DNA from: Dehalococcoidia bacterium | Lineage (GTDB): Bacteria; Chloroflexota; Dehalococcoidia; Dehalococcoidales; JAUYDJ01 | Length of the DNA: 49,085 nt | Assembly (NCBI GenBank): GCA_020353235.1 | Contig: CP070693.1 | Location: 286,398 to 335,482 of the forward strand | Direction: 5' to 3' | Shown here: in pieces, positions 42,059-49,085 of the stretch | Layout of the letters: each line of letters starts with the position of its first letter | How positions within the stretch are numbered: position 1 is the stretch's first letter | The notes under the pieces: model-generated | What the model was told of the DNA's origin: nothing | What the model saw: only the letters and a program-made list of their open reading frames with translations | Databases searched by the model: none | Position numbers and translations under genes: made by a program

Positions 42059-45000
42059 ATGGAGCTAAGCCGAAGAGAGTTCCTGAAAGCCTCAGGGATG
42101 GGTATGGGTGGTGTCTTCCTTTTCGGGATGTTTGACCCCGAATTAGCCCAAGCCCAAGTCCCCAGACTACTCCCCCTCAAGAAGAAAATCGGTGAAAAGA
42201 GCACCATCTGCCCGTATGATGCCTCTGGCTGTGGCTTTCTGGTCGCCGCCGTAAATGGCAAGGTGGTCAACATTGAGGGCGACCCGGACCATCCCATTAA
42301 CCGCGGTGGTGCCTGTGCCAAGGGCGCTTCAATGCGGCAGCTCTCCGCCGATAATCCCTGGCGTCTGAGCAAGGTCCTTTACCGGGCCCCGGGCGGAAAC
42401 CAGTGGCAGGAAAAGAGCTGGGAGTGGGCACTCAATGAGATTGCCCGCCGCATTAAAGACACCCGAGATGCCAACTTTACCGAGCGGAACGATACTGGTC
42501 AACTGGTCAACCGCACCGAGGCCATCGCCAACCTAGGTGGCTCTGCCCTGGATAACGAGGAGTGCTATCTCCTCGCCAAGCTGACCCGGGCGCTAGGTGT
42601 GGTCTATCTTGAACACCACGCCCGTATATGACATTCCCCCACTGTCGCCAGTTTGGCGGAATCATTCGGGCGAGGGGCGATGACCAACCACTGGAACGAC
42701 ATCGCCAACAGCGATTGTATGTTAGCCATCGGCTCCAACCCCGCCGAAAACCATCCGGCTGCCTTCGGTCACATCACCGAAGCCAAAGAGAAAGGGGCCA
42801 AGCTCATCAGCGTTGACCCCAGATTTACCCGAACCTCGGCTAAAGCTGATATCTATTGCCCGCTGCGGTCGGGGACTGACATCGCCTTCATCGGCGGTAT
42901 GATCAAGTATGTGCTGGATGATATTGAACGTAACCCCGGTAACTACAACCTGACCTACATCAAGGAATACACCAACGCTCCCTACCTGATTAATACCAGC
43001 TACAAGGGACCTGCCGAGCTAGAAGGACTGTTCTCCGGTTACGTCGGCAGCCACAATGAAACCGACGGCGGTAAACGGAAATACGACACAGCAAGCTGGC
43101 AGTTCCAGCTTGACCAGAACGGCATCCCCAAGAGAGATATGAGCCTCAAGAGTAAGAACTGCGTGTTCCAGCTTATGAAGCAGCACTTCGCCCGCTACAC
43201 CCCGGAGAAGGTAAGCCAGATCACCGGCGCACCGGTGGATACTTTCCGGGAAATCTGCCGCACCTTCGCCGCCACCGGACAGGTGGGCAAGGCGGGTACT
43301 ATTATGTATGCCATGGGTACCACCCAGCATACCTACGGTGCCCAGAATATCCGCTCTTACTGTATCCTGCAGCTGCTTCTGGGCAATATCGGTGTCGCCG
43401 GCGGCGGCATCAACGCCATGAGGGGTGAATCTAACGTGCAGGGTTCCACCGACCACTGCCTGCTATTTCATATTCTCCCCGGTTATCTCAAAGTGCCGGT
43501 GAATACCGATAGCTCACTTGACACGTATTTAAAACGGGCTACGCCGACCAGCAACGACCCCAAGAGCGCCAACTGGTGGCAGCATACCCCCAAGTATGTG
43601 GTAAGCCTGCTAAAGGCATGGTATGGCAACTCCGCTACCAGAAGCAACCAGTTCGGTTTCCACTATCTGCCCAAGATTGAAGTCGGCAAGAACTACTCCC
43701 ACATTGCCCTGTTTGAAGCCATGGACGCCGGCGTAATCAAGGGACTGATGGTCTGGGGGCAGAACCCGGCGGTAGGTGGACCCAACGCCGAGCTAGAGTG
43801 TCGGGCTATGGGGAAGCTGGACTGGATGGTGGCCGCCGATATGTGGCACACCGAAACGGCTAACTTCTGGCGGCGCCCGGGAGTAAAAGCGGCTGATATC
43901 AAGACCGAGGTCTTCCTGCTCCCGGCACTCTGCTCCTTTGAGAAAGAGGGCAGTGTCACCAACAGCGGACGCTTGAGCCAGTGGCGCTACAAGTGCGCCG
44001 ATGGCCCGGGTAATGCCATGGATGACCTGTGGATGATGGACTGGCTGGCGCGCAAGCTGAAAGCGCTCTACGCCAGCGAGGGCGGTCCCAACGCTGAAGC
44101 AATTACCAACCTTGACTGGAACTACGGTGCTGGACACCCCGATGTCCACGCCGTGGCCAAGGAAATAAATGGCTATGACCTCACCACCGGTGAGCTGCTG
44201 CCCAGCTTCGGTAAACTGAAGGACGATGGCACCACCACCTCAGGTAACTGGCTCTACTGCGCCAGCTACACCGAAGAAGGCAACATGGCGGCCCGCCGCG
44301 ACCTGACCCCGGGGCCGTTTAACATTGGCCTCTTCCCCAAGTTTGCCTGGTGCTGGCCGGTTAACCGGCGCATTATCTATAACCGCGCCTCGGTTGACCT
44401 CAACGGCATCCCCTGGGACAAAGAACAGCCGGTCATCTGGTGGCAGGACGGCAAATGGGTCGGTGATGTCCCCGATGGCGGCTGGCCGCCAATGGCGGTT
44501 GACCCGGAGAATACTAAATATCCCTTCATCATGAAACCGGAAGGGCACGCCCGCGTCTTCGGTCCCGGCATGGCCGAGGGACCACTCCCCGAACACTACG
44601 AACCCTGGGAGTCGCCGATACAGAACCCGATGTCCAAGCAGCATAATAACCCTGCCTTCAAGATATGGAGACCGGAAGAACAGGGCACACCGGATAAATA
44701 TCCCTATGTGTGCACCACCTACCGGCTCTGCGAGCACTGGCAGGGCGGTCAGATGACCCGCAATATGCCGTGGGTGATTGAGATGATGCCCGAACCCTTC
44801 GTTGAGATGAGTGAGGAGCTAGCTGCCGAAAAGGGTATTGCCAACGGAGAAAAGGTCATCGTGGAATCAACCCGGGGTAAGGTAACCGTGAAGGCGATTG
44901 TCACCAAACGCTTCAAGCCATTCCAGCTGAATGGCACCAGGGTACATCAGGTGGGCTTACCCTGGCACTGGGGCTTTGTCGGCCTCTCCACCGGCGACAG

Positions 45001-45088
45001 CGCTAACTCGCTTACCCCCCATGTCGGCGACGCCAACACGATGATACCGGAATATAAAGCCTTCCTGGTTAATATTCGCAAGGCCTAG
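42059..45088 (+). CDS. fdnG: Selenocysteine-containing formate dehydrogenase, alpha (molybdopterin) subunit
   Basis: A 1009-residue protein read through an in-frame TGA at 42629-42631 (Sec191). A twin-arginine signal (SRREFLK, residues 4-10) marks export across the membrane. The N-terminal [4Fe-4S] motif reads C51-x2-D54-x3-C58-x27-C86, with Asp in the place of the second Cys. The Sec environment, HARI-U-HSPTVASLAESFGRGAMTNHW, matches formate dehydrogenase-N. Molybdopterin-binding regions follow (GSNPAENHP, GTTQHTYGAQN, GGGINAMRGESNVQG), with the C-terminal cap domain. AAAGGAG lies 7 nt before the ATG. It oxidises formate to CO2. Reading it as a broken gene would be wrong, because frame and motifs continue. 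First gene of the fdh operon. Confidence 0.95.
42629..42658 (+). promoter_or_regulatory. Sec-coding TGA and bacterial SECIS-like hairpin
   Basis: The TGA at 42629-42631 is followed after 14 nt by the stem CGCCA (42646-42650) and TGGCG (42654-42658) with a GTT loop. The position and the G-T in the loop suit the bacterial SelB-binding SECIS element. Confidence 0.7.
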
Positions 45089-45123
45089 CTGATGAGGAGT
45101 TAAATTTCTAGCTGGAGGTAATG

Positions 45124-45969
45124 ATGGCAGAAAAAGCAATTCTATATGACCCAACCCGGTGCACTGCTTGTCGTGGCTGCCAGGCGGGGTGCAAGCAGTG
45201 GAACGAGAACGATGAGTTTATCCCCACCGTGGAAAACGGGGTAGACGCCACCAACTGGGGCAGCTACGAAAACCCGCCTGACCTCGCCCCCAACACCTGG
45301 CTCAAGATGGAATTCCGTGAAGTAGAGGCGGGGGGAAGGGTGAGGTGGCTGTTTACCCGCCGTGCCTGTATGCACTGCACTGATGCCGGCTGCGTCAAGG
45401 TTTGCCCCTCCGGTGCCCTCTATCATCACGAGCTGGGCTTTGTTGCCTACGATAAGGATATCTGTACCGGCTGCGGCTACTGCGTTGATGCCTGCCCCTT
45501 CAATGTGCCCCGCACCGACCGCAATCTGCTTACCGGGGTCGCCAAAATGGACAAGTGCACCTTATGCACCACCCCCGGCCTAGACCGCATCGCCGAGGGC
45601 TGGCTGCCAGCCTGCGTCAAGACCTGCCCTCCCAAAGCCCTGATGTACGGCAACCGCGATGAGCTGCTCGCTGAGGGGAAAGCGCGGGTTGCCGCCCTTC
45701 AGGCTAAAGGCTGGGTCAATGCCAACCTGTACGGGGAAAACGAGCTGGACGGACTGCATGTCATGTATGTCCTTGATGACCAGCCCGCAGTCTACGGGCT
45801 GCCGGTAGCACCACAGGTCTCCCCGACAGTGGTTGCCTGGCAGGACGTAATCCAGCCACTGGGCTGGGCACTGGGCGGACTGACCCTAATCGGGCTGGGC
45901 TTGAACTACATTGTCGCCCGGGAGGCAAAGATGGCTAAAGAACTACCGCCCCAGAAGGAGGAGAAGTAA
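45124..45969 (+). CDS. fdnH: Formate dehydrogenase beta (Fe-S) subunit
   Basis: 281 residues. Four cluster motifs of the HybA/FdnH type: CTACRGCQAGC near 13, CMHCTDAGCVKVCP near 81, CTGCGYCVDACP near 113, and CTLCTTPGLDRIAEGWLPACVKTCP near 145. A single C-terminal helix (about 237-262) anchors it. GGAGG lies five nt before this ATG but only two nt before the alternative ATG at 45121. It passes electrons from the alpha subunit to the cytochrome b. Confidence 0.93.
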   Translation: MAEKAILYDPTRCTACRGCQAGCKQWNENDEFIPTVENGVDATNWGSYENPPDLAPNTWLKMEFREVEAGGRVRWLFTRRACMHCTDAGCVKVCPSGALYHHELGFVAYDKDICTGCGYCVDACPFNVPRTDRNLLTGVAKMDKCTLCTTPGLDRIAEGWLPACVKTCPPKALMYGNRDELLAEGKARVAALQAKGWVNANLYGENELDGLHVMYVLDDQPAVYGLPVAPQVSPTVVAWQDVIQPLGWALGGLTLIGLGLNYIVAREAKMAKELPPQKEEK

Positions 45970-45970
45970 C

Positions 45971-46630
45971 ATGGTACAAGAAGTAGAACGCTACCCAAAG
46001 GCAACCCGTGTCCTGCACTGGGTACACACCGGTGCTTTTGTCGCCCTGTTTGTCACCGGTCTTATACTGTTCGTGCCTCCGTTAGGCGCCCTGGCCGCGG
46101 ATAGCTGGAGCCGCATCATACACCGGGTGGCCGCGGTTCTCTTTATCGTGGCGCCTCTCATCTATTTCCCCCTCAACTGGAAGGCATCTGTAGGGGGGAT
46201 AAAGGATGCCTTTACCTGGGGTAAGGATGATATCGGCTGGCTAAAAGCAGCCCCCCGCTACTATTTCCTGAGTGACGAAGCAGCCATGCCCCCTCAGGAC
46301 CACATGAACACCGGCCAGAAGATGTGGTGGTTCATGGTGCTTGTCTTCGGGGTGGTCTTTGCCATAAGCGGGCTTATCATGTGGTTCGCCAAGACAACCG
46401 CCCCGCCGGAGCTACTGCAATGGATGGTGCTACTGCATGACGTCGCCTTTATCACCACCGGCTGTATGCTGTTTGTCCATATTTACCTCTCCGTGGCTCA
46501 CCCGATGATGCGCCCACTGCGCACCGGGGCCTGGAACTCCATGTATCGGGGCAAGGTATCAGTTGACTATGCCCGGTCACATCATGGAAAATGGTATGAG
46601 AAGATAGCTAGAGGGGCAGAGAAAAGCTAA
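45971..46630 (+). CDS. fdnI: Formate dehydrogenase gamma subunit, cytochrome b
   Basis: 219 residues, four helices. Haem-ligand histidines lie in RVLHWVHTGAF near 15-25, RIIHRVAAVLF near 50-60 and in MVLLHDVAFITTGCMLFVHIYLSV near 155-180. It anchors the enzyme and moves electrons to quinone or another partner. I start at the ATG at 45971 behind AAGGAGG; a longer reading from 45911 lies inside the Fe-S gene. Confidence 0.93.
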   Translation: MVQEVERYPKATRVLHWVHTGAFVALFVTGLILFVPPLGALAADSWSRIIHRVAAVLFIVAPLIYFPLNWKASVGGIKDAFTWGKDDIGWLKAAPRYYFLSDEAAMPPQDHMNTGQKMWWFMVLVFGVVFAISGLIMWFAKTTAPPELLQWMVLLHDVAFITTGCMLFVHIYLSVAHPMMRPLRTGAWNSMYRGKVSVDYARSHHGKWYEKIARGAEKS

Positions 46631-47491
46631 GTGTCCGCCGTAATAGACAAGATTATTAAAAAGCTAGAGGAAGAGAAAAACAAAAAAGGCAGTTTACCTC
46701 AACTTCTAGAGTTCTATCAGAACTTACTTCGTATTGAATCTAGGCTTGGGACGAAAATAGCCCCCCCCAAGCCTAGATTAACTAAAAAGACAATTAACTC
46801 CCGCCTAGAGCAGGGCTTACCACTACTCGGCTTTGACGACCTCGCCCTGGACCGGTCACTACTGCAAGAAATATATACTGAGGTCAGCAACCTCTTTGCC
46901 CGGTATCCCGCCCTCTTTAGTCCTGCCGTCGAGAAGCTGAAAGAGCTTGACCCCGGCGGTGTTATTGCCCCGGATACACTGAAAGCCTGGTTTGAGGGAG
47001 CTAGGTTACCCCTCGCCACCAGCCTCGATGAATCCGAAGAGGCTCTCCTTAATAACATCATCCTGGCCAGTATCAAGCCGTTCCTGACCAGCTACGCCCA
47101 AGTTCTGCTGCCGCTGGTGAACCAGGAGCGCTGGCGGCGTGGCTTCTGCCCAATTTGCGGCGGTAGCCCCGATTTCGCCTTTCTGGATGAAGAGCGCGGC
47201 GCCCGCTATCTGCTGTGCTCCCGCTGTGATACCGAGTGGCTCTTCCAGCGCCTAGAGTGCCCTTACTGCAGCACCCAGGACCAGAACGACCTGGCCTATT
47301 TCACCGACGAAACCGGCACCTACCGGCTCTACGTCTGCGAGCACTGCCAGCGTTATCTGAAAGCCATTGACCTGCGCCAGGCCCAGGCGGAGACGCTACT
47401 GCCCCTGGAGCGTATTTATACCCTCGACCTGGACAGACAGGCTCAGGAGCGCGGCTATCTTCCCCACGACAAGACCACCGAGATAAAATAG
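46631..47491 (+). CDS. fdhE: Formate dehydrogenase accessory protein FdhE
   Basis: 286 residues from a GTG that directly follows fdnI. The C-terminal half bears the rubredoxin-like zinc knuckles CPICGGSPDFAFL near 174, CSRCDTEW near 196, CPYCSTQD near 209 and CEHCQRY near 237. FdhE is needed for assembly of exported formate dehydrogenases. Last protein gene of the fdh operon, 60 bp before tRNA-Sec. Confidence 0.94.
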   Translation: MSAVIDKIIKKLEEEKNKKGSLPQLLEFYQNLLRIESRLGTKIAPPKPRLTKKTINSRLEQGLPLLGFDDLALDRSLLQEIYTEVSNLFARYPALFSPAVEKLKELDPGGVIAPDTLKAWFEGARLPLATSLDESEEALLNNIILASIKPFLTSYAQVLLPLVNQERWRRGFCPICGGSPDFAFLDEERGARYLLCSRCDTEWLFQRLECPYCSTQDQNDLAYFTDETGTYRLYVCEHCQRYLKAIDLRQAQAETLLPLERIYTLDLDRQAQERGYLPHDKTTEIK

Positions 47492-47550
47492 CCCCACCAG
47501 CCAGTTGTTTGCGCCCCTTTTTATCATTGGTATATAATTTAACTGTTTTC

Positions 47551-47646
47551 GGGGGCGGATGAGTCCCGGTGGGCTTCGCGGACTTCAAATCCGTTGGGGG
47601 GCACTAAAATGTCCCCGGTGGGTTCGACTCCCATACGCTCCCGCCA
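47551..47646 (+). tRNA. selC: tRNA-Sec (anticodon TCA)
   Basis: Anticodon stem GGACT/ATCC around loop CTTCAAA gives UCA. Acceptor GGGGGCG pairs with CGCTCCC, a 6-bp D stem GAGTCC/GGGCTT, a long variable arm GGGGGGCACTAAAATGTCCCC, the T arm GTGGG-TTCGACT-CCCAT, G discriminator and encoded CCA. The eighth acceptor pair is a G-A mismatch. It lies right after fdhE, with the Sec-using formate dehydrogenase. Confidence 0.93.
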
Positions 47647-47650
47647 GCTT

Positions 47651-47723
47651 GAAAGGCAGACGCAGCGGACTTAAAATCCGCCGGACTTAGTCCTTGTGGG
47701 TTCGAGTCCCACCCCCGGCACCA
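47651..47723 (+). tRNA. Degenerate tRNA-Leu (anticodon TAA) missing its 5' acceptor strand
   Basis: The D-arm end GGCAGACGC, anticodon stem GCGGA/TCCGC with loop CTTAAAA (anticodon TAA), variable arm GGACTTAGTCC, T arm GTGGG-TTCGAGT-CCCAC, acceptor CCCCGGC, A and CCA form a normal tRNA-Leu from the D loop onward. The expected 5' strand GCCGGGG is absent: the bases there are the 3' end of tRNA-Sec. A functional tRNA seems unlikely. Confidence 0.75.
47696..47723 (+). repeat. Direct repeat copy 1 (tRNA 3' end)
   Basis: 28 bp: T arm, acceptor strand and CCA of the degenerate tRNA-Leu. It matches the copy at 48484-48511 in 27 of 28 bases. The two copies bracket a 760-bp segment with one gene. Confidence 0.8.
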
Positions 47724-47840
47724 GATAATTCATTCCTTACCTCTACTCCCCCATTGACAAGTCTATTTAGTAAGCCTAAACTCAAGTCCTAACTTGTAAA
47801 ATAGTGTTAAAATAACTTACTGCTTTAGGAGGCAGAGAAA

Positions 47841-48458
47841 GTGACTAGCGAAAATGTTGAGCTAACTGGCGTGGAGAAGCCAGATAAATCCTCCCAAATG
47901 CCAACAAGACCAATCCCTCAAATCCTGAAAGAAGTAGAGGACAATATTAAAGAAGCTGTTGAGGCAGCGAGAAGAGCTGAAGAAGCTGCCAAGTCAGCCA
48001 AACAAGCTGCGGCAACAGCAGCAAAGTCATCTGAGGATGCGGCTAAGAGGTCTCAAGAGACACGTAAAGCCGGGGAAAAAGTTATCCAGAACGCTACCCA
48101 AGCAGCTGGCGAAGCAGCCGCCAAAGCCGAAGAGATGGCTAAGGAAGCTAACAAAGCAGTTCAGGATGCAGAAAGCAAAGCCCAGGATGCTGAAAAGGAA
48201 GCGAGAATAGCGGCTCAAGCGTATAAGAGGGCAATCGCCGCAGCTAGGGAAGCTGCTGAAACAGCGACTAAGACATCCGAGGAGGTAGCCATAAAGGCTA
48301 AGGAAGCTGTACAGGCAGCCACAACGGCAGCTGACCAAGCAACCAAGAGAGCCGAGGAAGCGGGTGCCGCAGGCAAAGAAGCTGTAGAATTGAAGGTTAT
48401 GCTTCAAAAATCCGGTGTAGCCACCAAAACTGACTCTAGCCGAGAGGGCGGCTCTTGA
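47841..48458 (+). CDS. Ala/Lys/Glu-rich long-helix protein, LEA-like or coiled-coil
   Basis: 205 residues with a strikingly biased composition (Ala, Lys, Glu) from residue ~30 to ~190 and no aromatic residues except one Tyr. The 7/11-residue spacing of Ala and charged residues suggests a long amphipathic helix, as in LEA-type or apolipoprotein-like proteins. No signal peptide or catalytic motif. Start GTG behind AGGAGG. No function can be assigned. The gene lies between two copies of a tRNA 3' end. Confidence 0.7.
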   Translation: MTSENVELTGVEKPDKSSQMPTRPIPQILKEVEDNIKEAVEAARRAEEAAKSAKQAAATAAKSSEDAAKRSQETRKAGEKVIQNATQAAGEAAAKAEEMAKEANKAVQDAESKAQDAEKEARIAAQAYKRAIAAAREAAETATKTSEEVAIKAKEAVQAATTAADQATKRAEEAGAAGKEAVELKVMLQKSGVATKTDSSREGGS

Positions 48459-48466
48459 GGTGCCAT

Positions 48467-48511
48467 CCCACGACCTTCGGGTCGTGGGTTCGAGTCCCGC
48501 CCCCGGCACCA
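48467..48511 (+). repeat. Direct repeat copy 2: tRNA 3'-end fragment with a fused 9-bp hairpin
   Basis: 48484-48511 is the tRNA T arm, CCCCGGC acceptor strand and CCA, matching the degenerate tRNA-Leu except one base. No anticodon arm precedes it. Instead CCCACGACC-TTCG-GGTCGTGGG (48467-48488) forms a perfect 9-bp hairpin that uses the T-stem bases. It looks like a tRNA remnant or attachment-site copy. Confidence 0.7.
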
Positions 48512-48541
48512 TACATAAAAGATTTCCAATAAAAAGCCACG

Positions 48542-49051
48542 ATGACTCACAAAGAATGTATATATCAATGGACAGACAGTGATAAGCGACTCTACTTTAT
48601 ATCCTTAATTCCCTTCCTGATTGCTTTTGTAGGTTCGGCATATATATTAACAACAATCTCTATTTACCTAATGCTAATTTTCATAGGACTGTATATTATA
48701 GGCAACTTTTTTCAAGCTGGAGCATGTGTAGGGTGTCCCTATCAAGGCAAATTTTGCCCAGCTGTATTTGGGGTGTATCTAGGGAATGTCATGTCATCAA
48801 TAATCTATAAAAATCGAACTTTTGAACGTCGCTTCTTCAATATTAATGCAAATGCGGCCTCAATAACATGCATATTAGCCCTGCTATTTCCTATTTACTG
48901 GTTAACATTAAGTGGTTGGTATTATGTTGTTGGGTATTTGATCCTTGTGATAACCTATTGGTTTTACTTCTCATCGGTTTTCTGTCTGAAATGTAGTTAT
49001 AGTGATACTTGCCCCGGAGGGCGAACAGCCCACACGATATTTGGGAAATAG
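48542..49051 (+). CDS. Membrane protein with paired cysteine motifs, unknown function
   Basis: 169 residues with five likely helices (about 19-38, 39-58, 100-120, 124-145, and a short C-terminal one). Two soluble Cys sets stand out: CVGCPYQGKFCPA near 62-74 and CLKCSYSDTCPGG near 148-160, the kind of C-x2-C-x6-C-P pattern that could bind metal. I do not recognise the family. The codon use and AT content differ from the rest of the window, which may point to acquired DNA. Confidence 0.65.
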   Translation: MTHKECIYQWTDSDKRLYFISLIPFLIAFVGSAYILTTISIYLMLIFIGLYIIGNFFQAGACVGCPYQGKFCPAVFGVYLGNVMSSIIYKNRTFERRFFNINANAASITCILALLFPIYWLTLSGWYYVVGYLILVITYWFYFSSVFCLKCSYSDTCPGGRTAHTIFGK

Positions 49052-49085
49052 CTCTATTAATATAGTCAGCTTTTTATATGCTATA

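Noticed and set aside
42059-42631. A frameshifted or broken formate dehydrogenase gene
   Set aside because: The frame continues in register after TGA and the sequence on both sides matches a Sec site; a SECIS-like hairpin and tRNA-Sec are present.
48027-48512. A 161-residue minus-strand protein starting with a GLEPTT motif
   Set aside because: This is the usual false frame made by translating a tRNA 3' end and the antisense of the coiled-coil gene.
1-49085. CRISPR arrays, insertion sequences or transposases
   Set aside because: No spaced repeats of the CRISPR kind and no transposase-like protein was seen on either strand.

Overview
The window reads as a chromosomal segment of a strictly anaerobic bacterium with moderately high GC. 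The gene set is a class I fumarase, split aconitase, an 11-subunit complex I without NuoE/F/G, an Rnf complex, a selenocysteine formate dehydrogenase and many 2[4Fe-4S] proteins. This fits an anaerobic Chloroflexota, most likely class Dehalococcoidia from sediment or subsurface; that placement is inferred from gene content and was not computed. TTG and GTG starts, start/stop overlaps and AGGAGG-type ribosome binding sites are common.

Layout. (1) 1-250: one partial and two complete tRNA genes on the minus strand behind a near-consensus promoter. (2) 319-1380: a Trm112-like protein, QueD and FolK. (3) 1490-9904, plus strand: a carbon-metabolism run with a PccB/MmdA-type carboxyltransferase, LeuC/LeuD-type aconitase, isocitrate dehydrogenase, a LutA/HdrB-like plus LutB-like Fe-S pair, two-gene class I fumarase and a HIT protein. 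(4) 9901-13664, minus: NUDIX hydrolase, GNAT acetyltransferase, NAD kinase, small membrane proteins and RmuC. (5) 13785-24990, minus: nuoABCDH-I*-JKLMN, where I* is a remarkable chimera: a NuoI ferredoxin split by an inserted GltD/NfnB-like FAD and NAD(P)-binding module. (6) 25226-31373, plus and divergent from nuo: apbE-rnfCDGEA, then rnfB with its own promoter. (7) 31404-32754: rsmD, coaD and a ferredoxin, closed by a strong terminator. (8) 32828-40621, minus: CvpA; a GbsR-type regulator with a MacA/MacB-like exporter; proC; leuS. (9) 40816-41884: a small membrane protein and a lipoprotein cyclophilin. (10) 42059-47491, plus: a formate dehydrogenase operon (Tat-exported Sec-containing alpha subunit read through an in-frame TGA, Fe-S beta subunit, cytochrome b, FdhE) followed directly by tRNA-Sec. 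(11) 47651-49051: a degenerate tRNA-Leu, an Ala/Lys/Glu-rich helical protein bounded by two copies of a tRNA 3' end, and a Cys-motif membrane protein.

How it fits together: formate can be oxidised outside the membrane by the Sec enzyme, with electrons passed to the membrane through its cytochrome b. Ferredoxin and NAD(P)H pools inside the cell can be coupled to ion gradients by Rnf and by the truncated complex I. The FAD module spliced into NuoI offers a plausible substitute for the missing NADH-dehydrogenase arm. Aconitase, isocitrate dehydrogenase, fumarase and the carboxyltransferase supply a partial TCA/methylmalonyl route to 2-oxoglutarate. The NuoI chimera is the strongest candidate here for an undescribed system.
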